Of a stretch of 64,000 nt of DNA, positions 45,940-53,582 are shown piece by piece. A program made the position numbers and the translations under genes. The notes beneath the pieces were generated by a model. The model ran no database searches, was not told the origin of the DNA, and saw only the letters and a list, made by a program, of their open reading frames with translations. Positions within the stretch are counted from its first letter, which is position 1; every line of letters begins with the position of its first letter. The DNA comes from Chitinophaga tropicalis (GTDB lineage: Bacteria; Bacteroidota; Bacteroidia; Chitinophagales; Chitinophagaceae), in contig NZ_WRXN01000018.1 in NCBI RefSeq assembly GCF_009758205.1, forward strand, positions 1 through 64,000. The letters are read 5' to 3'.

Positions 45940-45969
45940 GGTCACAACTATACATTTATAGTTATGACC
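45940..45969. terminator. Inverted repeat between two minus-strand genes
   Basis: GGTCACAACTATA (45940-45952) and TATAGTTATGACC (45957-45969) pair with one mismatch around a 4-base loop. On the minus strand it lies 36 bases after a stop codon and is followed by a T-rich stretch, so it probably ends the upstream gene. An operator for the DUF2231 gene is the alternative. Confidence 0.5.
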
Positions 45970-46005
45970 ACTTAGAGGTTAACAAGTCAATGTGTTTGGT
46001 CGTCG

Positions 46006-46827
46006 TTATGGGTTAACAAGCCTATTTAACACGAATACGAATGTATCTCCGCTAAAAACGGAGGAAAAGAATGTTTTCAACAATGGTTTGCCCTGCCTGT
46101 CAAACAGCTGGATCTGGCTTGTCCAGTCGCTGACAGAGAAGCGTTGAACATCTGATAACGGAATTAGCTGGTCTCCTATCTTTAATGAATCTTTCTGAAG
46201 AATAAGCTCTTTAGATTGCACTTTCAGAAACGATTTTGTACCGATTGCCGTGAATTTTTTAGCGATCACTGCAGATTGATCGATGTAATGAAAGGTGATG
46301 CTTTTACCAGCAGATAAATGCTGTAATACTTTGGGCGCATGTATTGCCTGATGCTGTGTACGAATGTACTCAATCACCTTAGCTGAATTCCTGTATGTTG
46401 TAGGAATGGCCTGCCATTCCTGATGCTCGTTACTACGGTAGGCCAGGTTATTCAGGAAATAAAGCTGCCTGCCGGATGAAAAGAGGTAAATGTCACGCAT
46501 ATCTGCAAAACGGGTTGCTTTTTGCTGTCCCTTATGATCAGCAATGATCCCTTGCTCACATATATAAAATACGGCCCCTTTAGTACGATAATTAGCCAGG
46601 AGTATTATCAGGATGGCTAATGTCATAATAAAGGCTATGGCGCCGTACAATACACTGATATCCCCGGAAAAATGGGCAGTGCCGTTTTTTACGGGTAAGA
46701 TCCCTCCGAAGTAAATCAATGCACATATAGCTGAAAATAAGATCATTATTACGACAGAGAAGTAAAAGAAGGTTTTGGACGGAGCCGATTTATAGACAAG
46801 CCCACCCAGTTCGTTTTGCGTGTTCAT
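46006..46827 (-). CDS. Unrecognised two-helix membrane protein
   Basis: A 273-residue protein with two transmembrane helices near the N-terminus (about 20-42 and 58-80), then a cytoplasmic part of about 190 residues. The soluble part contains two similar-looking beta-rich segments (GAVFYICEQGIIADHKGQQKA... and FLKVQSKELILQKDSL...DVQRFSVSDW), the second reminiscent of PH-like domains in DUF6585-type proteins. I cannot name a function. It is a single gene with a hairpin after it. The upstream region is short and shows no clear promoter. Confidence 0.65.
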   Translation of the reverse strand: MNTQNELGGLVYKSAPSKTFFYFSVVIMILFSAICALIYFGGILPVKNGTAHFSGDISVLYGAIAFIMTLAILIILLANYRTKGAVFYICEQGIIADHKGQQKATRFADMRDIYLFSSGRQLYFLNNLAYRSNEHQEWQAIPTTYRNSAKVIEYIRTQHQAIHAPKVLQHLSAGKSITFHYIDQSAVIAKKFTAIGTKSFLKVQSKELILQKDSLKIGDQLIPLSDVQRFSVSDWTSQIQLFDRQGKPLLKTFFSSVFSGDTFVFVLNRLVNP

Positions 46828-46937
46828 CGTTTTCCTGTTTATATAAAGCGCAAATATAGATGGGGCTGGTGAATAGGGGTATAGTTAAAATTAGGGATTT
46901 TGGGGAGGGACCTTCTTTTTTATGTTTAACAGCTATC

Positions 46938-47669
46938 TTACAATATACTTAATAGCTGGTTGGTAATAATTCCTGTAAGAATGGCTATGAAGAAGCTCAG
47001 AAATGTTCCGATCACCACATACTCAGTGAGCTTGGTTTCTTTGGGCTCTTTTAAGTCTCCAAACCTAAATACCGACTTCGCTGCCAGCAGAAAGCCAACT
47101 CCTTCCCATTTCCCTAACAAAATGAAGATAAGAATCATTAATCTTTCAAGAAATCCTATCCATTCACCGGCATCTTTTAAGGACTCAATTACTATTGTAT
47201 GTGGCCCGGGATGAGCAGTTGTATCCGGCGTCCATTTAGAGATTGCTATTTTTGTAAGCAGAGATGCGGGTTTCAATACGAATAAAATAGCGGTAGTGAT
47301 TATCAATGTTCTGGGAGTAACTATAGCTGCGTAATCCAAAGTTACTTTTTCATAGAATGACCATACGAAAAATAATACAACTAAATGGATGATCTGATCT
47401 ATAAAAAACCATGTTCTTTGGTTTCCTGGCTTTTGGTACTGTAACTTTACTCCATCAATAAGCAGGTGAGAACCCATAATTATTAATGCTGCTTTCCAGT
47501 AACTATAGTTCCAGGTAACTAAAAGAATTAAAATGAAGTGTATGAAAACATGCACATACAAGTAAGGAGAGCGCCATTTCAACAACTCTTTATTGGCAAC
47601 CATTTTATCATTTTGTAAAAAAAAGTCGCCGAGAAGATGAGCCAAAAAGAATTGAAGTAAAAGTATCAT
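46938..47669 (-). CDS. DUF3307 family membrane protein
   Basis: A 243-residue protein with about six hydrophobic helices. The N-terminus LLLQFFLAHLLGDFFLQ and the later GSHLLIDGVK and FFIDQIIHLVVLFF carry the H..GDF..Q and H..ID..K...D...H pattern of DUF3307. The start lies one base after the stop of the SatD-family gene, so the two are co-transcribed. DUF3307-SatD pairs are a recurring arrangement in bacteria. The function of either partner is not established to my knowledge. Metal-like spacing of His and Asp in the membrane suggests a transporter or hydrolase. Confidence 0.8.
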   Translation of the reverse strand: MILLLQFFLAHLLGDFFLQNDKMVANKELLKWRSPYLYVHVFIHFILILLVTWNYSYWKAALIIMGSHLLIDGVKLQYQKPGNQRTWFFIDQIIHLVVLFFVWSFYEKVTLDYAAIVTPRTLIITTAILFVLKPASLLTKIAISKWTPDTTAHPGPHTIVIESLKDAGEWIGFLERLMILIFILLGKWEGVGFLLAAKSVFRFGDLKEPKETKLTEYVVIGTFLSFFIAILTGIITNQLLSIL

Positions 47670-47670
47670 A

Positions 47671-48288
47671 TCAGCTGATTTTCTTTACGATGCTTTTTTC
47701 ATAAAAGGCTATCAAATCCATTATTTCGTCATAATGCGCTCTTTTCTGAGTTTCACTAATGGTAGATTGCGTCCTTTCTATTCTATCACCAAGCTCTTTT
47801 TGTGAAAGATTGCGGTTAACAATTGATGCTGCTACTATTTGTGCTGTAGCAGCACTCCATTTATCTAAAACTATCGACGCAAGACGAAGCATTAAATTTA
47901 GTTCATTATCTAATTCCGGCCAAGGGCTTCTGATGGCAAGGTGCTGTTTTAATTTTTTAAGTTCTTCAAAAATCTCCCCGGAATTAATAAATACTTCACC
48001 GTTAGCTTCGGTAATTTTCGGAGCATCATAATTCTTCTCTCCTATCCCGATACCTATTCTCACGTCTAATTTTTCAATAGACTTTATACAGGCTTTAATA
48101 CGGATTGCTGCTAACAGAGCATGTTGAGGAGCGTTTATTTCTACCTGAAAGCTGTCACCTCTATATATCTCCCATGTCTTTGGGGATTTCCCCCATTCCC
48201 GCATAAGGGCTTTCAATGGATTTAACCAGATTGCCGGATCATCCATTTTCCGTGAATTGATAATATCTCCGGTAATAACACTTGTCAT
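47671..48288 (-). CDS. SatD family protein with a C-terminal helix-turn-helix
   Basis: A 205-residue cytoplasmic protein. The start MTSVITGDIINSRK with later IYRGDSFQVEI and VRIGIGIGEK is the SatD pattern, whose layout resembles a nucleotide-cyclase-like alpha/beta fold. Residues about 160-205 (LSQKELGDRIERTQSTISET) look like a DNA-binding helix-turn-helix. Three spaced palindromes begin five bases upstream of the start codon, so autoregulation is likely. It is co-transcribed with the DUF3307 gene (one-base gap). SatD was first described in a Streptococcus acid-tolerance operon. The molecular role is unknown. Confidence 0.8.
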   Translation of the reverse strand: MTSVITGDIINSRKMDDPAIWLNPLKALMREWGKSPKTWEIYRGDSFQVEINAPQHALLAAIRIKACIKSIEKLDVRIGIGIGEKNYDAPKITEANGEVFINSGEIFEELKKLKQHLAIRSPWPELDNELNLMLRLASIVLDKWSAATAQIVAASIVNRNLSQKELGDRIERTQSTISETQKRAHYDEIMDLIAFYEKSIVKKIS

Positions 48289-48293
48289 AAATC

Positions 48294-48375
48294 AAATATC
48301 GGCTAAATTACCAATAATTTAAAATATCGGTTGTTTAAACGATAATTTGAAATATCGGTAGAATTACCGATATTT
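48294..48375. promoter_or_regulatory. Three operator-like palindromes at exact 28-bp spacing
   Basis: AAATATCGG occurs at 48294, 48322 and 48350. In each unit the matching right half lies 17 bases on: CCAATAATT, ACGATAATT and CCGATATTT. The third is a perfect palindrome, AAATATCGG-8 bases-CCGATATTT. The 28-bp period is close to 2.7 helical turns. The array fills the gap between the divergent SatD and acetyltransferase genes and probably binds a repressor, perhaps SatD itself. Confidence 0.75.
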
Positions 48376-48393
48376 ATATTACAAGATAATAAT

Positions 48394-48933
48394 ATGGCTA
48401 TAAACATCAACAAAGAGAAAATAGGCACCTGCCAGACGCTGGTTACTTACCTGGAAATGCATACGCCTCCGGCAGAAATACTGGTACCGGCAGACAATGT
48501 AAAAATAACGTTGCTGGAGAAGCCGATAGACGTAGAAGTTTACCGCGAGCATTATTATAAAGTAGGAGAAAAGCATTACTGGCTGGACCGCCTGGTAATG
48601 CCGGATGATGAGCTGCATGAGCTTATCAATGCAGATAATATTGACATTTTTATTGTCAGTATTGATGGCGCACCTGCAGGCTATGCAGAGTTTATAAAAG
48701 GTGAAGAGTTTACAGAGATACTGTATTTTGGTCTCTATCCCGAATTTACGGGTAAAGGTTATGGAAAATATTTCCTGAGATGGGCTATAGAGAAAGCGTG
48801 GAGCTATGGTCCCAAATGGATACAGCTGAACACATGTAAACTGGACCATCCCTATGCACTTACCAACTATAAGAATAACGGCTTTACAGAAGTGAGATCA
48901 GAATACCAGACAAGGAGGATACTTATAGATTAA
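48394..48933 (+). CDS. GNAT family N-acetyltransferase
   Basis: A 179-residue protein. The GNAT core lies at about 85-170, with AGYAEFIKGEEFTEILYFGLYP and the acetyl-CoA loop FTGKGYGKYFLRWAI (Q/RxxGxG/A form), then LNTCKLDHPYALTNYKNNGF. The first 80 residues are an extra segment not needed for the fold. The acceptor is unknown; a small molecule or antibiotic-like amine is possible. It starts 18 bases after the three-palindrome array, so it may share control with the SatD operon. Its stop overlaps the convergent barrel gene by four bases. Confidence 0.85.
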   Translation: MAININKEKIGTCQTLVTYLEMHTPPAEILVPADNVKITLLEKPIDVEVYREHYYKVGEKHYWLDRLVMPDDELHELINADNIDIFIVSIDGAPAGYAEFIKGEEFTEILYFGLYPEFTGKGYGKYFLRWAIEKAWSYGPKWIQLNTCKLDHPYALTNYKNNGFTEVRSEYQTRRILID

Positions 48934-50234
48934 AAAGCTTCATTTAAACCGAGGAAAAATCCTTTGGCGCCATATTTTCCCCAGGCATAATCCAGGCATA
49001 AGTTAGTGCGGGTAACCTTATTGAAAAGTATGCGTAATCCCCCTCCCCCGCCGGGTTGCCATTCCTGGAATAACTTTGTACCAATCTCATCATTGGCTGT
49101 CTGTAAATGGAAGAACATTACTCCACTGATAAAGTTATTCCTCAATATGGGGAATCTGTATTCTACTTCTGAATAGTTATATTTTGTTCCTTTAAAGTAA
49201 CCTACGGTATACCCTCTTCCACTACGGGACCCCGGGTCTTTGGCTGTACCCGGCAGTTCAAGGTATGGTACTGCCCCGCTAACCAGGTAAGAGCCCCAGT
49301 TCCAGAAAGCGATCACATGTGCAGGGTTACGGGTAGAAAGCCCTACATATTTCCTGAAATCGGTAGTGAACTGTACCGCGCTTTTCGTACTGCCCATCCA
49401 GGTCTGGTTGACCCTGAAGCCAGCATCGGCATAGATGCCTTTATAAGCGCGATTCTGGTTATCGCGGGTAGTATACTGAACATTGAATAAAAGGCCGTTA
49501 GCCATATAATGATCCCGCGGGAACCCGTGCCGGTCGCTATATATGTTATAGGGAGTGAGGCTGTTGGCGGTATCCCTCTCGTCGATCTTTCTCCTGATAT
49601 CGAAGGATACACCGACCCCGGCAAAGAGGTTCTTCTTAATTTCCTTATACACCTTCTCCCGGAAATTGTAAAACTGGGCACGCAGCACACGGGGTGTACG
49701 CCCGGGATTGGCAAGGATATTATCTGTTTCACTCTTATCAGAGCCTTTGCCTATTCCCAGCCCGTAATCGGGCGTTACAGTTTTTGCAGCTACCAGGCTG
49801 CCCTGCAGGTTCCATTTATTGCCGGATGTATAGATATTATGACTGATATAAAAATAGATGATGCCTTTAGTGGTAATGGAAGCAGATGTGGCTCCTACAG
49901 ACAATAGTGTATTAGGATCATTCCCAAATTTCTTACCTGCAACAGCCTTAATACCTATCTGCGACCCAATAGTGGGATTGGAAGCAATATTGGGGACAAC
50001 GATAATACCGGAAGATTTCCTGTTCTTGGGCACTGGTGGCCTTTTAGGAAACAGCACCGCCCGGACCAGATCTCCGATATCATACTGCCCTGACAGATCC
50101 TCCACCTGACGGTGGGCTTCATTCAGGGAGTCTATTTTCAGGGTATCTGCCGGCACCGGTACCTGGCTATATACCTGGCTACAGACACATAGCAACAAAA
50201 ACAACAACAGGATATTTAGCGGGCGGTATAACAA
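48930..50234 (-). CDS. Omp85/BamA-like surface antigen outer-membrane barrel
   Basis: A 434-residue protein with a signal peptide to about residue 23 (QVYSQ-VP). After a short linker (FPKRPPVPKNRKSSGIIVVP), residues 80-434 are an outer-membrane barrel of the bacterial surface antigen (D15) type, ending with LGLNEAF, whose terminal Phe is the usual assembly signal. There are no POTRA domains, unlike BamA (about 800 residues), so it is a short member similar to patatin-associated or stand-alone barrels. Function unknown. A dispersed repeat lies upstream of its start. Confidence 0.75.
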   Translation of the reverse strand: MLYRPLNILLLFLLLCVCSQVYSQVPVPADTLKIDSLNEAHRQVEDLSGQYDIGDLVRAVLFPKRPPVPKNRKSSGIIVVPNIASNPTIGSQIGIKAVAGKKFGNDPNTLLSVGATSASITTKGIIYFYISHNIYTSGNKWNLQGSLVAAKTVTPDYGLGIGKGSDKSETDNILANPGRTPRVLRAQFYNFREKVYKEIKKNLFAGVGVSFDIRRKIDERDTANSLTPYNIYSDRHGFPRDHYMANGLLFNVQYTTRDNQNRAYKGIYADAGFRVNQTWMGSTKSAVQFTTDFRKYVGLSTRNPAHVIAFWNWGSYLVSGAVPYLELPGTAKDPGSRSGRGYTVGYFKGTKYNYSEVEYRFPILRNNFISGVMFFHLQTANDEIGTKLFQEWQPGGGGGLRILFNKVTRTNLCLDYAWGKYGAKGFFLGLNEAF

Positions 50235-50319
50235 TGCAGAATAAGTTTATTTATTAGCTTATATACCAGCAGAGTACACAAATTTTAAACCAACCGCGTG
50301 GGCTTATGCCAAAAGCACT

Positions 50320-50386
50320 GTTCAAAAAAGCTTTTGCCTGCAGCAAAAGCTTTTTTGAACACGGAGCTGGCCTGCGGCCGGCTATA
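50320..50386. repeat. Dispersed hairpin repeat with an 18-bp stem
   Basis: GTTCAAAAAAGCTTTTGC (50320-50337) pairs perfectly with GCAAAAGCTTTTTTGAAC (50343-50360) around CTGCA. Then ACGGAG and CTGGCCTGCGGCCGGCTA. Compared with other copies the outer CTC/GAG is GTT/AAC, again with both arms changed. It sits between the barrel gene start and the LysR gene stop. Confidence 0.8.
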
Positions 50387-50419
50387 AATTTGATGCGTAG
50401 ATTGTTCAGAAGGCCATTT

Positions 50420-51322
50420 TTAATGCCTTTGTTCAAATATTTCCTGGATCTGCCTGATCTCTTCAGTATAGATGGTCTTTTTCCTGGTACCGAAATAAAG
50501 GGTGTTCTCAATAACGTTATTCCCTTCCCATACCAGCTTAACCTTACCCTGTTCTACCTCTTCCTGGCAAAGGAAATCAGGGATAATGGCAAACCCTTCT
50601 CCATCACTGATGCAACGGATAATGGAACAGATATTAGGGACGATATAGTTAGGCTTAAAATCAGGATGTTTATTAAAATTAAGATGCCAGAATTTCTTCA
50701 GGTTATCCATATCTGCCGCCGTGCTATACCAGGTCTGCTTCTGCAACCATGCTTCTGCTTCCTTTAATTTTTTCTGAGTGATCAGTTTCTTAAATGCTTT
50801 GGTATCTGACCTGCTTCCACCTACCATGACTATCCGCTCTTTTGAAAAAGGCACATACTGTAATCCCTGCTGATTACCTTTCTGCGGCGTGATGATGAGG
50901 TCCAGCACTCCTTTATCCAGGTCATGCTGCATTTGCGGATACTCTCCGAACTTAATGATCAGGTTGAACGGGAAACGGGAGATATGTGGTTCCAGCGTGT
51001 ACTGGAAAGTTTCAAAGCACATGCCTACACTAATGGTTGCTTTCTCTGAGACCGAGCTCCTGTTGAAATGCTGTTCCGCCATTTCCAGCCTGCTGACAGG
51101 CTCAAGAATAAAATTGTACAACACCTTTCCTCTTTCAGTCGGTACCATTTTCCGGGCTGCCCTGTCAAACAGTTTATAACCGGTGAAGGCTTCCAGCGAA
51201 TTCAGATGCAGGCTTACCCCGGGTTGAGAAATGTATAAGGCCTGTGCAGCGCCTGTCAGGGAGCCGGTTTCATAGATCGCTTTAAAGGTGCGGAACCATT
51301 CCATATTTGCAATCATGCTCAA
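50420..51322 (-). CDS. LysR family transcriptional regulator
   Basis: A 300-residue protein. The helix-turn-helix lies at about 7-66 (MEWFRTFKAIYETGSLTGAA, then QALYISQPGVSLHLNSLE). The effector-binding domain is about 90-295. An internal Met at residue 7 (51304) is a possible alternative start. It is transcribed divergently from the NAD-dependent epimerase-like gene, the usual LysR arrangement, so that gene is its probable target. The ligand is unknown. Confidence 0.9.
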   Translation of the reverse strand: MSMIANMEWFRTFKAIYETGSLTGAAQALYISQPGVSLHLNSLEAFTGYKLFDRAARKMVPTERGKVLYNFILEPVSRLEMAEQHFNRSSVSEKATISVGMCFETFQYTLEPHISRFPFNLIIKFGEYPQMQHDLDKGVLDLIITPQKGNQQGLQYVPFSKERIVMVGGSRSDTKAFKKLITQKKLKEAEAWLQKQTWYSTAADMDNLKKFWHLNFNKHPDFKPNYIVPNICSIIRCISDGEGFAIIPDFLCQEEVEQGKVKLVWEGNNVIENTLYFGTRKKTIYTEEIRQIQEIFEQRH

Positions 51323-51361
51323 TCATTTTTCTGATACAAAGCTACTATTTAAATAATTATA

Positions 51362-51388
51362 TTGATAGATAGCATGGCCGTAAATTTG
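51362..51388 (+). promoter_or_regulatory. Candidate promoter of the epimerase/dehydratase-like gene
   Basis: TAAATTTG (51381-51388) matches TAnnTTTG exactly. TTG at 51362-51364 lies 16 bases before it, slightly shorter than usual. The ATG is 28 bases after the box. The LysR protein probably binds within this 93-base divergent gap. Confidence 0.5.
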
Positions 51389-51415
51389 TGTCGTTCAATT
51401 AAAAAACAATAAATC

Positions 51416-52306
51416 ATGTCAATAAAGAAAGTATTTGTTACAGGCGCTACGGGCTATATTGGAGGCTCTATCGCGAAGTTACTGATGGATAAGGGATATG
51501 CTGTTTCGGGGCTTGCAAGAAAAGAAAGCGACCTGGAGAAACTACAATCACTGGGCATTACGCCGGTACAGGGTACATTACAGGATGCCCCTGTATTAAG
51601 AGCAGAAAGTATAAAAGCAGATGCTGTTATTCATACTGCTGATGCAGATGATCCTTATGCTGTGGATACCTTCCTGCAGGCGCTGAGAGGCACCGGTAAG
51701 ACGTTTATTCACACTTCGGGTTCAAGCATACTGGGAAATAAAGATAACGGCGGGAAAAGTGACTTTGTATATACAGAAGATATACCCGTGGAGGCACGTT
51801 TTGAGAAAGTACACCGTATCATCATCAACAATCATATTATCCGCTCTGCACAGGAAGGCATACGCAGTATCGTGATCGTGCCTACCATGATATACGGAGA
51901 CGGATTGGGATTGAAGAAAGACAGTATACAGGTCCCTATGCTGCTGAAAGCATCTAAAGAAAAAGGTACAGGTGTTTATATTGAGAAGGGAGAGAATATC
52001 TGGTCTAACATACATATTGCAGATCTGGCAGAGCTTTACGTGGCTGCACTGGAAAAGGCAAAAGCAGGTTCTTATTTCTATGCTGAGAATGGGGAGTCTT
52101 CATTGAAAGATATTGCGCTGTCTGTCAGTAAAAGGATTGGTAAGGAAGGGGATATTACCTCTATCAGTATGGATGAAGCGGTGAAGCATTTCGGATCTGA
52201 AGGGGCTTATTTTGCGTTGGGATCCAATAGCAGGTGTAATGCTGATAAGGCGAGAGAAACGTTGGGATGGAAACCGAGGTATAATTCTATACATGATTTT
52301 ATCTGA
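51416..52306 (+). CDS. NAD(P)-dependent epimerase/dehydratase family oxidoreductase
   Basis: A 296-residue extended SDR. The Rossmann glycine motif is VFVTGATGYIGGSIAKLL (residues 6-23). The catalytic Tyr/Lys pair of classical SDRs is not obvious, which is common in atypical members. TSGSSILGN and IVVPTMIYGDGLG, with later NIHIADLAELYVAALEKA, match the YwnB/nucleoside-sugar-like atypical group. Divergent from a LysR gene, it is probably induced by a small molecule, and may reduce it or its product. A perfect hairpin repeat after the stop likely ends the transcript. Confidence 0.85.
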   Translation: MSIKKVFVTGATGYIGGSIAKLLMDKGYAVSGLARKESDLEKLQSLGITPVQGTLQDAPVLRAESIKADAVIHTADADDPYAVDTFLQALRGTGKTFIHTSGSSILGNKDNGGKSDFVYTEDIPVEARFEKVHRIIINNHIIRSAQEGIRSIVIVPTMIYGDGLGLKKDSIQVPMLLKASKEKGTGVYIEKGENIWSNIHIADLAELYVAALEKAKAGSYFYAENGESSLKDIALSVSKRIGKEGDITSISMDEAVKHFGSEGAYFALGSNSRCNADKARETLGWKPRYNSIHDFI

Positions 52307-52329
52307 GGTTGGTTTAAGAAGAGAGGGTT

Positions 52330-52376
52330 GCTCAAAAAAAGTGCTTTTGCCTGCGGCAAAAGCACTTTTTTTGAGC
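52330..52376. repeat. Dispersed hairpin repeat, longest perfect stem (22 bp), acting as terminator
   Basis: The left arm GCTCAAAAAAAGTGCTTTTG plus CC (52330-52351), a TGC loop, and the right arm ending CACTTTTTTTGAGC (52355-52376) form a perfect 22-bp stem. It lies between two convergent stop codons (52306 and 52380), and both flanks of the stem are A/T runs, so a bidirectional terminator role is likely. The GGCCTGCGGCC module is absent here. Confidence 0.8.
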
Positions 52377-52379
52377 GGC

Positions 52380-53033
52380 TCAGGATTTAAAAAGGTAACA
52401 GATCACCATGCCTATACCGGGTAGTAATATTGCGCTCAAACCTATATAATTCCCTATCAGCGCTCCCAGTACACATCCTGCAAGGAAACCGCTGATAGTT
52501 ACAGCCTGTTTTTTCAGACTGGTCAGAGCAGGCTTATCACCTTTCAACCATGCACCGAGATCAAGCGCTGCCTGTGTAACGTTGCCGGTCATCATAGTAG
52601 TAGGGCCATAGGTCTCTTTGCTGTAAAGCTTTCCAAAGGCATTCTGTACTCCCATAGCAAATACTACCATCATCGCAATCAGATGCATTACCCAGGCTTC
52701 GTTGAAAGCCATGGCGTCAAACACCACAACCCCTATTCCGCCGAGGCATAACAATATTCCTTCTGTCAGTAATAAGTGATACTTGTTAAGGGTGCTTGCT
52801 GCCAGTCTGCCACCAGCCATCACAGAGAAAACAAATACAGGGAATGTGAGCAGCTTGACCCAGGCATGCAGCTCCTGCCTGTTGATCAGCTGGTAAGCAA
52901 ATACGATAAAGTTGCCGGTAACATGAGCGGAGAACAGGCTGTCTGCCGCTACAAAGGTTACTGTGTCACAAAACCCTGCAATGGCGGCAAGCAGCAGGGT
53001 GATATTCCAGATCTTTACTTCTTCCATTTCCAT
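52380..53033 (-). CDS. YoaK/DUF1275 family membrane protein
   Basis: A 217-residue inner-membrane protein with about six helices. GFCDTVTFVAADSLFSAHVT and GNFIVFAYQL near the N-terminus, and GVQNAFGKLYSKETYGPTTM, TGNVTQAALDLG in the middle, are the DUF1275 signature. The family has no established function. Transport or stress roles have been suggested for some members. It is 14 bases downstream of the DoxX gene stop on the same strand, so the two form an operon. Confidence 0.85.
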   Translation of the reverse strand: MEMEEVKIWNITLLLAAIAGFCDTVTFVAADSLFSAHVTGNFIVFAYQLINRQELHAWVKLLTFPVFVFSVMAGGRLAASTLNKYHLLLTEGILLCLGGIGVVVFDAMAFNEAWVMHLIAMMVVFAMGVQNAFGKLYSKETYGPTTMMTGNVTQAALDLGAWLKGDKPALTSLKKQAVTISGFLAGCVLGALIGNYIGLSAILLPGIGMVICYLFKS

Positions 53034-53047
53034 CTGGTTTGTTTTTA

Positions 53048-53479
53048 CTAATCTAATAATAAATGTAACAGGTAGTTGTCAAGTGAATAAGTGCCTGCGC
53101 CGATGACCAGCAGGAACAGGAAAGAGAGTGTATACATATATGGTACATCTCTTACTTCCAGGCTATCTTTCCGGTGTACTACGAAATACCCGATGGCTGT
53201 TACTCCTATCACAGGCAATATTGCCAGTCTTGTGCCAAGTCCCAGCATTACAAGGAAAGGCACTACTGTATCAGAGAATGTAGCTACAAAGGCGTTTAGT
53301 TTCTCAGGAAGGTGCAAAGGATTAGGTACGTGTTCCTTTTGTCCATTCTCTACTCTGAACTTCTTTAAACCGTGTACTCTGAAGAGTTCCAGTGCGAGTA
53401 AGACGCGATAGATGAGCAGGGCGAGGTTGTTGACATCAGAGCCTGCGTCGGTATAAAAAAGGTATTTTAATAACTCCAT
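53048..53479 (-). CDS. DoxX family membrane protein
   Basis: A 143-residue protein. I choose the ATG at 53479 (MELLKYLFYTDAGSDVNN). A longer frame to 53647 translates a dispersed repeat and overlaps the neighbouring gene. Four hydrophobic helices are visible (about 20-37, 62-82, 84-100 and 120-140), with ALLIYRVLLALELFRVHGLK and FSDTVVPFLVMLGLGTRLAI in the DoxX pattern. Members are linked to thiosulfate oxidation or membrane redox stress. The role here is unknown. It probably forms an operon with the DUF1275 gene downstream. Confidence 0.8.
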   Translation of the reverse strand: MELLKYLFYTDAGSDVNNLALLIYRVLLALELFRVHGLKKFRVENGQKEHVPNPLHLPEKLNAFVATFSDTVVPFLVMLGLGTRLAILPVIGVTAIGYFVVHRKDSLEVRDVPYMYTLSFLFLLVIGAGTYSLDNYLLHLLLD

Positions 53480-53505
53480 TCTATAGTTTTTGAGTTTGAA
53501 AAACC

Positions 53506-53574
53506 GCTCAAAAATTAATTTCGCCTTCGGAGAAATCAATTTTCGGGGGATGAGGGCTGGCCTGCGACCGGCTA
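53506..53574. repeat. Dispersed hairpin repeat, partly decayed
   Basis: GCTCAAAAATTAATTTC, GCCTTCGGA, GAAATCAATTTTCGGGGG forms an imperfect hairpin (one mismatch in the inner stem, outer arm changed), then TGAGGG and CTGGCCTGCGACCGGCTA. It lies nine bases from the amidohydrolase stop and 27 bases before the DoxX start, in the leader of the DoxX transcript. Confidence 0.7.
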
Positions 53575-53582
53575 TGATAAAA

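Noticed and set aside
48294..48375. Possible short CRISPR array
   Set aside because: Only three units, no unique spacers, and each unit is itself a palindrome with 28-bp period. This fits operators, not CRISPR.
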